The notes under the pieces are model-generated. The model was not told the origin of the DNA. It saw only the letters and a program-made list of their open reading frames with translations, and ran no database searches. DNA of 41,608 nt, from NCBI RefSeq assembly GCF_000003605.2, contig NW_003155258.1, forward strand, positions 197,913 through 239,520, read 5' to 3'. The translations under genes and the position numbers were made by a program. The DNA comes from Saccoglossus kowalevskii (taxonomy: Eukaryota > Hemichordata > Enteropneusta > Harrimaniidae). The stretch's first letter is position 1; each line of letters starts with the position of its first letter. Shown here in pieces: positions 1 through 9,614 of this stretch.

Positions 1-343
1 TCATGGTGGCTTAGTGATGTACGTCAGTTTGTTTTGTGATTTGATCCTAAAAATTCAATATTTTCATTCATTTACATGTAACATGCCATCAACAATATTC
101 TAGGTATGTCTGAGTTGATTTCAAGAAATTAAACTTGACATTGACATCACACATGGTGGCTTAGTGATGTACGTCAGTTTGTTTTGTGATTTGATCCTAA
201 AAATTCAATATTTTCATTCATTTACATGTAACATGCCATCAACAATATTCTAGGTATGTCTGAGTTGATTTCAAGAAATTAAACTTGACATTGACATCAC
301 TCATGGTGGGTTAGTGATGCACGCCAGTTTGTTTTGTGATTTG
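1..343. repeat. 150-bp tandem repeat, 2.3 copies
   Basis: Positions 1-150 and 151-300 are identical except for the first base. A third partial copy, 301-343, differs at three places and then diverges. The window begins inside the array, so it may continue upstream. No reading frame stays open across the unit. It lies upstream of the TEX12-like exon and so may be intronic. Confidence 0.95.
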
Positions 344-1728
344 GCCGACTGGTGGCCATGTTTGTCCTTTTTTGTTTTCTTAATGATTTGACAGACATGT
401 TGGTTTTGTTTTTGGGTGTCATGATTTTTGTTTTGTTATTTTATTCAAAATTTCCAACTGTTTATGTGTGGAATATACAATTTGGTACTATATGAGAATG
501 ATCTGCATCCTAGAAAATGTCACTTTAACTGAACTAAACCTGGATAAGGTGCCATTTGAAGTAAAACTTTATTTTTAACACTCGGAATACTCCCTGTACA
601 TTTAATTTTAATCTATCTATAACTTTTATGTAATTGACACTAACTAAAAGCTGCATATTGACAATGACTTGATCATAATAAAGTCAGGTTTAAAATTTTA
701 AACCTTCCACAATGAACTTAATATTCATCAATTGACTCGTTGCTCAAAAATAAGATATGATAAATATCATTTTTACATTAAATCAAATCATGCAGCAGTA
801 CTGTATTTGTTTGTTTTAGGCTTGATATTATGAGGTTATAACCTTATTATAATACATCTTTTCCTCCCAATGATACATCATGGGAATGCCGAAATCCAAA
901 AAGTTTAGAACAGAATCAGCGAACTTCTTTTTGTGGGGTTCAATCAATGCCGTAACTTTTATGGCATTACGGTGACAGATGTAGTATAATAATAACAATT
1001 ACTCAAAAGGTGAAATTACACTTCTCTTACTTATATCAACTGAAAATATATAGATAAAAGGTGAATATTTCTGTCAAATTTGGATGACCATTGGTGGCTA
1101 TAACTGCAAATGTGCACCCACCGATGTACTTAGACGTCATGCCTTATTCGTAAAGCATAGGATTCTTATGCATAATTCCATAATATTACTATTTTCTGAT
1201 CAGATTTGGAATGGTATACTGAGGTGCAATAATCATATTTCAGGATTTGTTCTAGCACTCTTTTGATGAGAATCTTGTTTTGTTAGTTGTTAGTATAGGT
1301 GATTGTCAGTCCTTGTCCCACCTCCTGTGATAACTTTTCCTTTAATATTAATAATAATAATTAGTAGCACTTTATTTATTGAGGGTAATCTATGTTACAA
1401 ACGTAATTAGAGCCAAGTATATCAAATTACATGGATATTACACATACATGTACCAAAACTTACAGCTTCATGATAAGCTTTTTACAGAATAATATTTGGC
1501 CCTAATAAATGCTGATTTAATGTCTATCAATTGAAGTTTGCTACTGTTATACAATATTATGTTGTGATTATTTCATTCTTATTAATGGGCTGTTTTGCAG
1601 GATTAATAATATGACAGTTGGTGGAAAGGATTAAATAATGTGTTTTGTCTATTCATGATTTTTAGATTACTCACAGTATTTTAGAATTGTCGCACATATC
1701 TTCAAGCTTTTTTCCTTTCTATAAATAG
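344..1728. other. No gene seen; probably intron of the TEX12-like gene
   Basis: AT-rich sequence with frequent stops in all frames. A 60-codon open frame at 1084-1266 has no recognisable content. No preceding exon of the TEX12-like gene was found here, so that exon is probably beyond the left edge. The stretch ends in a pyrimidine tract leading to the acceptor AG at 1727-1728. Confidence 0.5.
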
Positions 1729-1879
1729 TGATAGTCAGCAGTTTGAAACATTTTGTCCAACACGGCTTGATAAGATGTTGAAAGAAGCCAAAGCACTTGA
1801 AAAGTACTTGATACAACAAAAAGAAGAACTTCGAGACAGATTGAAATCAATATCACAGACTCTAGAAATCATCTTGTGA
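1729..1879 (+). CDS. TEX12: Terminal exon of a TEX12-like synaptonemal complex central element gene
   Basis: The exon follows a pyrimidine tract and acceptor AG (1727-1728). It completes one split codon and encodes 49 residues ending at TGA 1877-1879. The peptide is a charged amphipathic helix. It contains LKEAKALEKYLIQQKEELRD, which matches in spacing the C-terminal helix of vertebrate TEX12 as I recall it ([20 protein letters not shown]). TEX12 pairs with SYCE2 to form the fibrous backbone of the synaptonemal complex central element in meiotic prophase, and the C-terminal helix is part of that coiled coil. The first split codon fits a Val-Asp step, as expected from the vertebrate protein. 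There are about five extra residues before the conserved helix. Alternative acceptors at 1734 and 1738 keep the same frame. Upstream exons are not in the window. Identification is from remembered family sequence, so orthology is likely but not proven. Confidence 0.75.
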
Positions 1880-2066
1880 TGTTCTTTTTAATATTTATGA
1901 AAACAGTTTGAAGTGAATGCTTTGTACATATATTTAAATCTATGTTTGTTTTATACCTATCACTGTTATTTGAAATATGGATTATTATTTTTCCAACAGT
2001 GCTTTGTGTTTTTCTAAGTATCACAAATACTTAGATTTTTGGTGTGAACAAATGTTTTACTATGAA

Positions 2067-2072
2067 AATAAA
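2067..2072 (+). terminator. Poly(A) signal AATAAA of the TEX12-like gene
   Basis: Canonical AATAAA 188 bp after the stop codon, followed within 20 bp by a T/GT-rich stretch typical of a cleavage-site downstream element. It gives a 3' UTR of about 210 bp. Confidence 0.6.
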
Positions 2073-2540
2073 TGTGTTACTTTTTATCATATTTCTGATT
2101 CTCTTCTGTTTTGACAGATGTATAGTTGATGTATAGTTTAGATTACTTTATTTTACATGACATTTTGTTTCACAATTGTTGCCGAAGGCTTGAATATTAG
2201 AAATTAATAGCCATGTAACTTATCAAAAATTAACTAAAATAAATTTTTTCAGCAAAGACAATAATTGTAGCTTAAATAAAATATCCTATAATATTCTTTA
2301 CAATTTAAGTGATTTTAGGTATCGGAAACAAAAACACAGCAGATAAAACAAACAAAAAAGAAAAGATATATAAATAAATGACAAATGAAATAAAAAAAAA
2401 CAATTTTGACATTGCCTATATCTATATCTGATTTTAAGCATACAGAATTTGTATGTATGTATGTATACTAGTATATATATCAATTAGCTTTGTTTGCATT
2501 TTAAAACTATCCATTTGATGCATAATTCACTACGTTCAAT

Positions 2541-2715
2541 TACCCACCATAGACTCTGGTCAGTCAAAATGACTATTTTGATCTGTAGGCATTAATCTGT
2601 GATTCAGCCATGACCTCAATCACGTTCCTTCACATCACGAACCATGTGACCGAGGTAATGAGGCGGCACTGTATTGCCTCTCCTATCATTCTCGTTTTTT
2701 CTCTGCACCGTGTGT
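2541..2715 (+). repeat. Left inverted terminal repeat of the DIRS element
   Basis: Begins cccaccatagactctggtca and runs to the tract around cctatcattctcg. It aligns to the reverse complement of about 7130-7327 with scattered substitutions. The right copy has about 35 extra bases (around 7220-7255) next to the shared catgacct segment. Confidence 0.9.
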
Positions 2716-4048
2716 GGCTTGTTGAAAACGTTGCGTTTCAGTCATCTAGTTTTTTTCCTGTTCGGGTTTTTGGTCTGGCTAGCTGTCACCTGCGTGGTAG
2801 CCGACGCTGTGGCTGGTTACCCCTGTGTCGCCACTTTTTGTATGCATTGCTTACAAGAAAGAAAAAACCTGTTGACGCAAATTTGTTGTCGTTGATTCTC
2901 GTTGTGTCAGCTTTAAACTGTAATTCGTTCCTCTCATGCATGTCTTATTCATTTTTACCAATGTGGTTTTTGAAATGGATAGAAAGAAAGAGAAACACCC
3001 CAGAGGCTCCTCACCGCTGGTTCTATTGCCCCAAGCATCGGGGCGGTCGTGCAGCAGTTGCCATCAGGAATTACCAGCTTGCAACACCCATAGCAAATGC
3101 TATCGGTGTTTAGACTGTGTACGGGGGGCTTGGGGTTTTGCCTAGAGAATATTTCTAAAATTGGGGTTCTGAGGCCTGGGATGCATTCCAAGGCCATGTG
3201 CAATTAATTGCCGAGACTGACCACGTTGCTAGGGTTTGTAGCAGTCATGCGCCCAGTGATGCCAGCATGAGAGAGTGAGTGATGTGCTAGCTTGAGTGGA
3301 AAGTCCTCCCACTTGTCTACCGGTGCCTCAAGTACCGCGGCATTGAATGACAGGCCTAACAGTGTAGGTCCCGAGATTCCCCCCCAATCGTAGGGCTTCC
3401 TCGCCATCTGCTTTTGCAGGCGACTGCCTGATTGCACTGGCAACCTGGAGGGGATCGACCCAGTCTGTCTGATACGCTCTCGCATTAATGAGATAAGGGG
3501 AGGCGGTTCGGTCGCGTCGGGCACAGTGGGTACAACCTCGGGGTAATGACTCCTTGAGGCATGGCATGAGGATGATGTGGGGTATCATCGAGCCTACGGA
3601 CAAGATATACATACCCCTACCCTCGATCCTGAAGTAGTTGCTCACTCTTGCTTCAACGTGTGATCACAGGATCGCCAGGATCCAAAGCATCCCCGTCCGC
3701 AAGTCTCTCCTGGTTCGGCCGAGTGCTGAGCGTGGCGGAGGGCGCACAGACGTTGTTGATGGGTGGGGAGGCCTAAGGCCCTCGGCTGGGATAATCTTAT
3801 GCAGAACTCCTTCCACTGGACCAAATGCTACCCGATCGGTGTGGTCTATGTGTCCGATACCAGCAAAGTCTGGGACAAACCCGAACGCCCCAACCTGACC
3901 CCAAGGTTCTTTCCCCCGACCCCCGTACCACAAACTTCTGCTCGCTTGAAGGGGGGTGGCTGCGTTTCTTGGACGTTCTCAGCAGCTCAATCCGAAATGG
4001 TCCATCACGCCCTGAGGGCAGAGTTACAACCCATCAACATCTTAGAGT
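2716..4048 (+). pseudogene. DIRS 5' internal region, probable gag N-terminal remnants
   Basis: GC-richer sequence with several overlapping short open frames on both strands (longest plus-strand ones 2610-3113 and 3763-4101). The 3763-4101 frame has a proline-rich segment and precedes the longer gag-like frame, so it is probably part of the same decayed first ORF. No domain can be named. The minus-strand frames here (3204-3524, 3328-3645, 3664-3933) are treated as shadows. Confidence 0.4.
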
Positions 4049-4561
4049 ATGTGGCCGGCAGGCACGTTGGAGCACATAATCGTGCGTGCCCAGGATTCTG
4101 AGACCTCAGAGGCAGAACGCACCAGCCTCCTAGACCAGGCAACACAGCTCTTAGAAGGACACCGCACAGCTATTTGCGACATCCTCCAGTGTCACCTGGC
4201 TCTCTTAGCCGGGGCTACTGCTTTACAGTGGGATGCTGTCTTAGATGTGTGTGTTTTCGCCAACGAACTGAGTCAGGGGGTAAGCCACCGACTCAGTTAT
4301 GCAGACTGGGCCTATTCCACACGCTTTGATGGGGAGATGTTGGGTGCAGTCTCGGAGCTTCGGCAGGCCACTGACCAAATTGTTCAGGTTGAGTCAGCTG
4401 GCCAGCTGGCTACTGCCAAAGGCAAACGGAAAGTGCCCCAAGCACAGAAAACACAACATACAAAGGTGGCTCCTACTGGCCAGAATCAGCCAGAAGGCAA
4501 ACGCCCAACCCTTCTGGGGGAGGGACTAGTGGTGGCGTGCCCGCCAAGGAGAAGGGACTAG
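4049..4561 (+). pseudogene. DIRS gag-like ORF (ORF1) remnant
   Basis: A 170-codon open frame located where DIRS elements carry their gag-like ORF1, directly upstream of the reverse transcriptase remnants. The N-terminal two thirds are predicted helical and rich in Leu, Ala and Glu (EAERTSLLDQATQLLEGHRT). The C-terminal third is basic, with Lys, Gln and Pro, as expected of a nucleic-acid-binding tail. There is no zinc knuckle, and DIRS gag proteins usually lack one. The frame probably extends upstream across a frameshift into 3763-4101. Assignment rests mainly on position and composition, because gag sequences diverge quickly. Confidence 0.55.
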
Positions 4562-4819
4562 GTGGTAGTTCCTGTTGCGGGGGAAGCACATATTTGACAC
4601 ATGGGAATGGGCATACATTGGCAGGAGACCAGGTCTGAAGTTATTGACTACTTCAAGCCTCTTGGGGACTCAGAAGAGAGGTCATCCCCAATCTACAGCC
4701 ATCGAACCCATGGCCACATAACCCTGACAGATTGCACCGGTGTATTCCAGCTTAGAGGCAGCGGGTAACTGATCCCTGGACTCTCCAGGTGGTGATACAT
4801 GGTAACAAGATACCGCTGC

Positions 4820-5730
4820 GGTCTCCACCCCCCAACAGTGACACCCCTACTGGGGTCACTGCCGGACAAAGCGGAAGCAATCCGACAGGAGGTAGACAGT
4901 TTGCTTGCAAAAGGCGCCATATACAGGGTAGAGGACCCGACGATAAGTCCAGCTTCTACTCAAATGTGTTTGTAGTCCCAAAGGTAACAAGTGGCTGGCG
5001 TCCGGTTTCAGTACGTGTTTTGCGCTTAATTTCACATGGAGACATCAAACACCGTTTTACTTTCCATACACCATTTTGACTGGTTAGCCTCGCTAGACTT
5101 AAGCGATGCCTACCTGCACATACCGATGCATCCAGCGAGTCACTGACTCTTTTGATTCGCCCATCTGGGACAAGTATTTAAAGGGGTTATGCCCCTACGT
5201 GTTTGCCAGAGTGAAGTCCCATCCTCAGCCAACACAACAGTTGGTGTTTCTGGGCATGGAGTTCGACACGGAGGCAGGCTTGGTACGACAATCAAAGACT
5301 TGTTGCCTAGTACTAATGCGGATCATCGGAATGGTGACATTGGTTTGCAGGGTAGTTCCACAAGCCGTGTTACGCAGCCACCCGGTACAGCACACTTTGT
5401 TGCGGCACCGGGCTTACCTCACCTCACCGGGAACTGAACATGCGAGTAACTCTCTTGAAGGATGCCTTGCCCTGGTGGTCGGCAATTGCCATCCTCAGGC
5501 AGGGGGTCCTTCTGGACCCTCTCGCTATGGCTATGACTCTGGTAACGAATGCCTTCTTCACAGGTTGGGGAGCGCACCTATTGGATGAACAAGCCTAAGG
5601 AATATGGCCCCTGCATTGGGTTCAGGACCACCATATCAACTGGCTCGAACTGCAAGCCATGTACTTAGCACTGATACATTTTCTACTCGTAGTTCAAGGA
5701 ACAGTCAAGTAGACGCCCTCTTGCTGTGGC
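4820..5730 (+). pseudogene. DIRS reverse transcriptase and RNase H remnant
   Basis: Pieces in alternating frames match the DIRS RT-RNase H order. First comes EVDSLLAKGAIYRVEDP (about 4890-4940). Next is the core segment DWLASLDLSDAYLHIPMHP (about 5080-5137), whose Asp pair around LDLSDAY is diagnostic of the polymerase fold. Then VFLGMEFDTEAGLV (about 5245-5286) represents the post-catalytic thumb side. RNase H follows, with GWGAHLLDEQA (about 5560-5600) and HINWLELQAMYLALIHF (about 5633-5685). The catalytic YxDD segment, normally between the palm motif and the FLGM segment, is missing, and the spacing implies an internal deletion near 5170-5225. The usual catalytic Asp of the RNase H TDAS motif reads Asn (5548-5550). 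At least four stops or shifts interrupt the region, so no protein is expected. Confidence 0.88.
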
Positions 5731-5856
5731 TTGGGCTTGTCCTATTCGGCGATCATTGGCAATAGGTCGACCTTGTCATCAACCATTGAGAATTCTTTGG
5801 GGACAAGGTTAGCCAATTGTTCTATTATTGGGAGACTGCTTTCCACAATTAGAAGC

Positions 5857-6560
5857 CTAGACACCAAAGAATGGAACTGCCAAATTGGGACTTGTCGGTT
5901 GTGTTGTCCACTCTAAGCAGACCACCCTTGAGCCTCTCTGATCAGCACCACTCAAGTATTTGACATGGAAAACGGTTTTCCTACTAGCCCTCACCTCAGG
6001 TAGGCATCGGTCTGAACTAGGGGCCCGGTTTTTCTCGGACGGGTGTGCCATCTTTATGGACAATCAAGTTGTGCTAAAGACATGAATTGGGTTCTTCGCC
6101 AAGAATCAAATCCCAGGACACGATCCACTGCCAATTGCCATCCCCCGGTTGGCAAACATTGTCAGCCCAGAGGATCAGGAGGAGTTGCTTCTCTGCCCGG
6201 TTTGAGCGTTGTGTTGCTACGAGAACCGTGCTAAGGAGTCAAGGCATGGCAGCAAGCACATATTTATGTGTTATGGCCAGGGCAAGCAAGACAGGCCAGC
6301 CTCCCCAACATCCATTGCCAGGTGGATCACTGCGACCGTTTTGGAAGTTTATAACTAATTGGCTTCCTCGACACAGTCTGCAGTGACACCAAGTACAAGA
6401 GGTCCGTGCAATTACTAACTCATTAGCTCTTGCATCAGGTGCTCCCTTGTGCATGTGCTGAGGGCAGGCTTCTGGAGAATGCAAAATGTCTTCATCAACT
6501 ACTACCTAAGAGATACCCATTGAGGAGGATCTTTTTAGAATGGGTCCTGTCATAGCGGGT
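5857..6560 (+). pseudogene. DIRS tyrosine recombinase remnant
   Basis: Translated pieces follow the DIRS recombinase pattern. First a lead-in, WDLSVVLSTLSRPPLEPL (about 5885-5940). Then box A, FLLALTSGRHRSELGARF (about 5979-6033), with the catalytic Arg followed by SEL. Then the linker PEDQEELLLCPV (6167-6204) and ARWITATV (about 6320-6343). Box B reads QEVRAITNSLALASGAPL (6396-6449), where families usually have HxxR. The tail FINYYLRD (6491-6514) holds the likely nucleophilic Tyr. The protein would integrate the circular cDNA. The first box B residue (6396-6398) is Gln rather than His. Frameshifts lie between box A and box B and again before the Tyr segment. It starts close behind RNase H, leaving no room for a methyltransferase domain. 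Confidence 0.85.
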
Positions 6561-6968
6561 CAGACTTTGGTTACTGACGCAGCCCGGAAGACCACAGGGA
6601 TCCCGGCGCATAGGCGATACAGCATGTGTTATTGCTGAGAGATTTCTTCCGTCAGTGCTCCTTGAAACTTTCCAGGTCTCGCTTTCGGCCTATGCACTCA
6701 TACAGAACTGTTTTGGCTTTTCTTTTGAAAGCTAGTACCTTTGGAAAGATTTAGGTTTGGGTCTAGCGTTCTCAGGCATACCGAACCCTGTCACCGTTTC
6801 AGCATTTGGCTTTTTGTTCCGCGCAGCACTGGCAAGGCACCATTCCTTCATTGGTCTTAACTATATGGTAGTCGTAAGTATAGAGTACTATCCTTGACTG
6901 GGACACCCTTTTTATCGTTTTTCTGCTCGCTCGAAAACCCACCACCTACTGGCGTCTGCCTACAGTTC

Positions 6969-7085
6969 AAAAAAGTCATTTTAACTGACCATAGTCTAAG
7001 GTGGGTAATTGAACGTTGTGAATTTAGGCAGAGGGTTTTCTACCCGCCTATTCATATAGTTCATAGCCACCATAGATTTCAGGTC
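6969..7085 (+). repeat. Internal complementary region (ICR) of the DIRS element
   Basis: 6969-7028 is the reverse complement of the left end (2524-2585), including ggtgggtaattgaacgttgt. 7029-7083 is the reverse complement of the right end (about 7312-7370), including gcctattcatatagttcat. Read on the minus strand it is right end followed directly by left end, as in a circle junction. This is the hallmark of DIRS-1-like elements. Confidence 0.88.
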
Positions 7086-7129
7086 TCTCTCAACCACCCC
7101 ACTTTTTCTGTAGTGTTGGCTTAGTTCTT

Positions 7130-7327
7130 GGTACGGAGAAAAAGAACCAGAGTGATAGGGGAGGCAATATGGCGCGCCTCATTACCTAAGTCATGTGGTT
7201 TGTGACATGAAGAAAAATCTTGAGGTCATGGGGCTTCCCCTGACCTAGATTTCGCTCTCCGTCATTGGCTGAATCGCAAATTAATGCCTACAAAATAGTC
7301 ATTTTGACTGACCAGAGTCTATTGTGG
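7130..7327 (-). repeat. Right inverted terminal repeat of the DIRS element
   Basis: Reverse complement of the left repeat. It ends toward the edge with gactgaccagagtctattgt. The further 43 bases to 7370 are unique to the right end and reappear, complemented, in the internal complementary region. Confidence 0.9.
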
Positions 7328-7370
7328 GTATGAACTATGTGAATAGGCAGGTTGAAAAACCTCTGTCTAA

Positions 7371-8762
7371 GTCAACTAGATATGGATGACATTAACAATT
7401 TGCACATGGAGTGGATATGATTACATAACCAGTGTAGCAACTATTTATCCATTTATATGCAAATTAGTGTATATCTTTGTTCTCAAATTCTGCAACAAAA
7501 AATATGAAATTAATGAAATGGATCTCAAAACAGCTTGTTTGATAAACTTTTGGAACCATTCATGCTGACATGTTTTGTAAAGGACATGGTATATGAAGGG
7601 AAAGTGTCTGGTAGTTGTAACACTTTCTTGTGGTTTCAATAACTCAAATAGTTCTTGTTCAATTTTGGTATGTGTTCTATTTATATTGTTTCAAGATATT
7701 GTGAACATTTTGCTTCAATTGTCTTGTGGTTTTTTGATCATCGTCAACTATTATGAAATGTCAACCTAGTTACAATTTGGTGTAAATAGTAACTGGAATT
7801 TCCAATATATAGGTTAAAATATAGCTGATATAAATACATTTTTAGACATAGAAATAAGTAGACGCATCCCTATTGACCACAGACATGCCTGAAGCAACTG
7901 CGTAACAGTTTAGTGAAACTACAACATGGTATAACAGGACATTTGTTTGAATTCAATCAACTATTGGTATGTAGATCAATTTAGTTCAAGATGTTGTATC
8001 CCATTAACTCATGGCCAACATAAGCCATACTGGAAAAATTAATTTTGTCAAATTTATTTTAGAAGTGACCATAGCAGCCAGACATGCCTCCACAAATTAC
8101 TCGCGACAGTTGGGCAGTATATTGATCAGGAAATCTCATTAGAATAGGTTAAAGTCATTGCCCTGTATAGTACCAGTGAGAAAGTTGTGAGTGAGGTCCT
8201 AAGATAAGGGCAAACTTACCCTAAACCTGGGATGACATATTGAGAGACCCTGTGTCATAACATTGTGAATGACATTCCACCATATGCTAAATTGCACAGT
8301 GTGGTAAGTGTTGTACTAATTTAGTATTAATCATCACAATATAATGAAAATTTGCACCCTGAAACAATATACTGACTAAATCTATGCATAACAATTTCTT
8401 AATTTGTATAATAATTCATTTGGTTCATTGAGGTAATTCACGGACATGTTGATAAACATGTATATTGATTATTTAATATTAGCCCATTTCTGATATCTAA
8501 AAAAAATAGATTTGAATTGAATTCATCACACAGGTGCTCTGGAATAAATTAGACTAAAAAAAACCATGGATGAAAAATCTGTATGTATTATAAACTTTGA
8601 TAATGTGAATCACATTTTTTTCATGTTATGCATCTCAAATAGCAGACAAAAATTAGTTGCCAAGCTTTTCGTTTGAGGGGCAAATTTTAATTAATTTTAA
8701 TGCGTTCCAAATATTTTCAGCACTTAGGAGTTCTTTCTAAGCTTTCTTTGATTTAAAGATAG
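7371..8762. other. No gene seen
   Basis: AT-rich sequence. A 60-codon frame at 7386-7568 and its antisense are unremarkable. The last 40 bases form a pyrimidine tract leading into the exon at 8763. Confidence 0.5.
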
Positions 8763-8879
8763 CAGAGTGAGTATGAGGGATACAAACGAGAGCTGCTAGA
8801 AGAACTATTTAAGACTGCTGAAAAACTTGGATTTCTAGTTGAAAAAGATAGTTTTTTCAGTGAAAATTTACTGAAATAG
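8763..8879 (+). CDS. Candidate terminal exon of an unidentified gene
   Basis: A strong pyrimidine tract (8732-8752) and AG (8761-8762) precede an open frame of 38 codons ending at TAG 8877-8879. The peptide is highly charged and predicted helical, containing YKRELLEELFKTAEKLGFLV and then a Phe/Leu-rich tail. Such a Lys/Glu/Leu mix is unlike random AT-rich sequence and resembles a real protein C-terminus. No family was recognised. It may belong to the same gene as the coding pieces at 9434-11062 or be the end of a separate gene whose earlier exons are short or in the 7.4-8.7 kb stretch. The next AATAAA is near 9402. A 35-bp stretch covering its pyrimidine tract recurs at about 10366-10398. Confidence 0.4.
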   Translation, partial: QSEYEGYKRELLEELFKTAEKLGFLVEKDSFFSENLLK

Positions 8880-9433
8880 AAATGGTATTTGTGTGTTTTA
8901 AACAGGAAAAATGGCCGTGCCATAGTTTTTGAAAATATTACGCTATAGCCAAAGATAATTTGCATGCTCATTATTCTTGTTAGGCAGAATAGTGTGCATA
9001 TTTTCAAAGCCTAGCTGGTACGAGCTAGTTGAAAGATGACGGCAGTTTTATTTCAGGGTGATTTTTACGTTGCGAGTTAGAAATGTTTGAAATCTGTCAT
9101 ATTTTATCTCAGATCACGCAATATGCGTAAACGCACAAATGATGAACGCGCAAATGCTATCAATTCTGGAAACAGGAATTCAAGTATGTGAACTAATTAG
9201 TATCTTGCTATGTCAATAGCCATCACAGACATTGATTATTACAATTATACTGCTCTAGAGGGTAACAATTATGCACTCCTAGTTGATATTATCTGCTTCT
9301 GATATTATCCATTTAGCTATGTTTACACAGCTTGTACACAAGTGCGAAATATTTTCCATAATATTAACCATTCGGGCTTTAGAATTAAAATTACCACACA
9401 TTAATAAAATTAATAAGTTCTTTTTTTTGCAAC

Positions 9434-9613
9434 ATGGCAGTTGCCATCAGTGAGTTGAGTAACCTTGCAGGGACTTGTTATTGCCACCACAAAGCTACTC
9501 AGAATGAATACATTCGTAGCAAATATAATGGAGATTTAGTTTGTAAGAGTATTGGTGATGATGATGGTAATTCTGTTTCTTCACACATTCTAACGCAGGA
9601 TAAATATATGTGA
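9434..9613 (+). CDS. Short open frame of unknown function
   Basis: A 59-codon frame from ATG 9434 (context aacATGG) to TGA 9611-9613, following a T-run and pyrimidine tract. The peptide is polar, with several Cys and His near its start (GTCYCHHK) and an acidic GDDDG stretch in the middle. It lies immediately upstream, in another frame, of the ADP-ribosyltransferase-like remnant and could be its N-terminal extension. The AG at 9439-9440 could instead be an acceptor. Nothing in it identifies a family. Confidence 0.3.
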   Translation: MAVAISELSNLAGTCYCHHKATQNEYIRSKYNGDLVCKSIGDDDGNSVSSHILTQDKYM

Positions 9614-9614
9614 T

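Larger units (their letters stand above)
2524..7370 (+). mobile_element. DIRS-type tyrosine-recombinase retrotransposon, degenerate copy
   Basis: About 4.85 kb with the full DIRS architecture. Inverted terminal repeats lie at about 2541-2715 and 7130-7327. An internal complementary region at 6969-7085 reads as the reverse complement of the right end joined to the left end. Between them are remnants of gag, reverse transcriptase, RNase H and a tyrosine recombinase, in that order on the plus strand. DIRS elements replicate through a circular intermediate inserted by the recombinase, and the internal complementary region serves as template to rebuild the ends. The ends were placed from the junction seen in the internal region: left end at aattcac (2524), right end at ctgtctaa (7370). 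The interior is GC-richer than its surroundings. Stops, frameshifts and a deletion in RT make this copy non-functional. No Dam-like methyltransferase domain was recognised. Confidence 0.9.

Noticed and set aside
2610-3113. 167-codon plus frame at the left end of the DIRS element
   Set aside because: Overlaps the terminal repeat, has no domain and competes with other frames on both strands; treated as part of the element, not a gene.
3204-3933. Minus-strand frames of 82-106 codons in the DIRS interior
   Set aside because: Antisense to the plus-strand gag region; GC-rich composition lengthens chance frames.
8753-9007. 84-codon minus frame
   Set aside because: Antisense of the better-supported plus exon at 8763-8879; its Ser/Phe-rich content is the complement of a Lys/Glu-rich exon.
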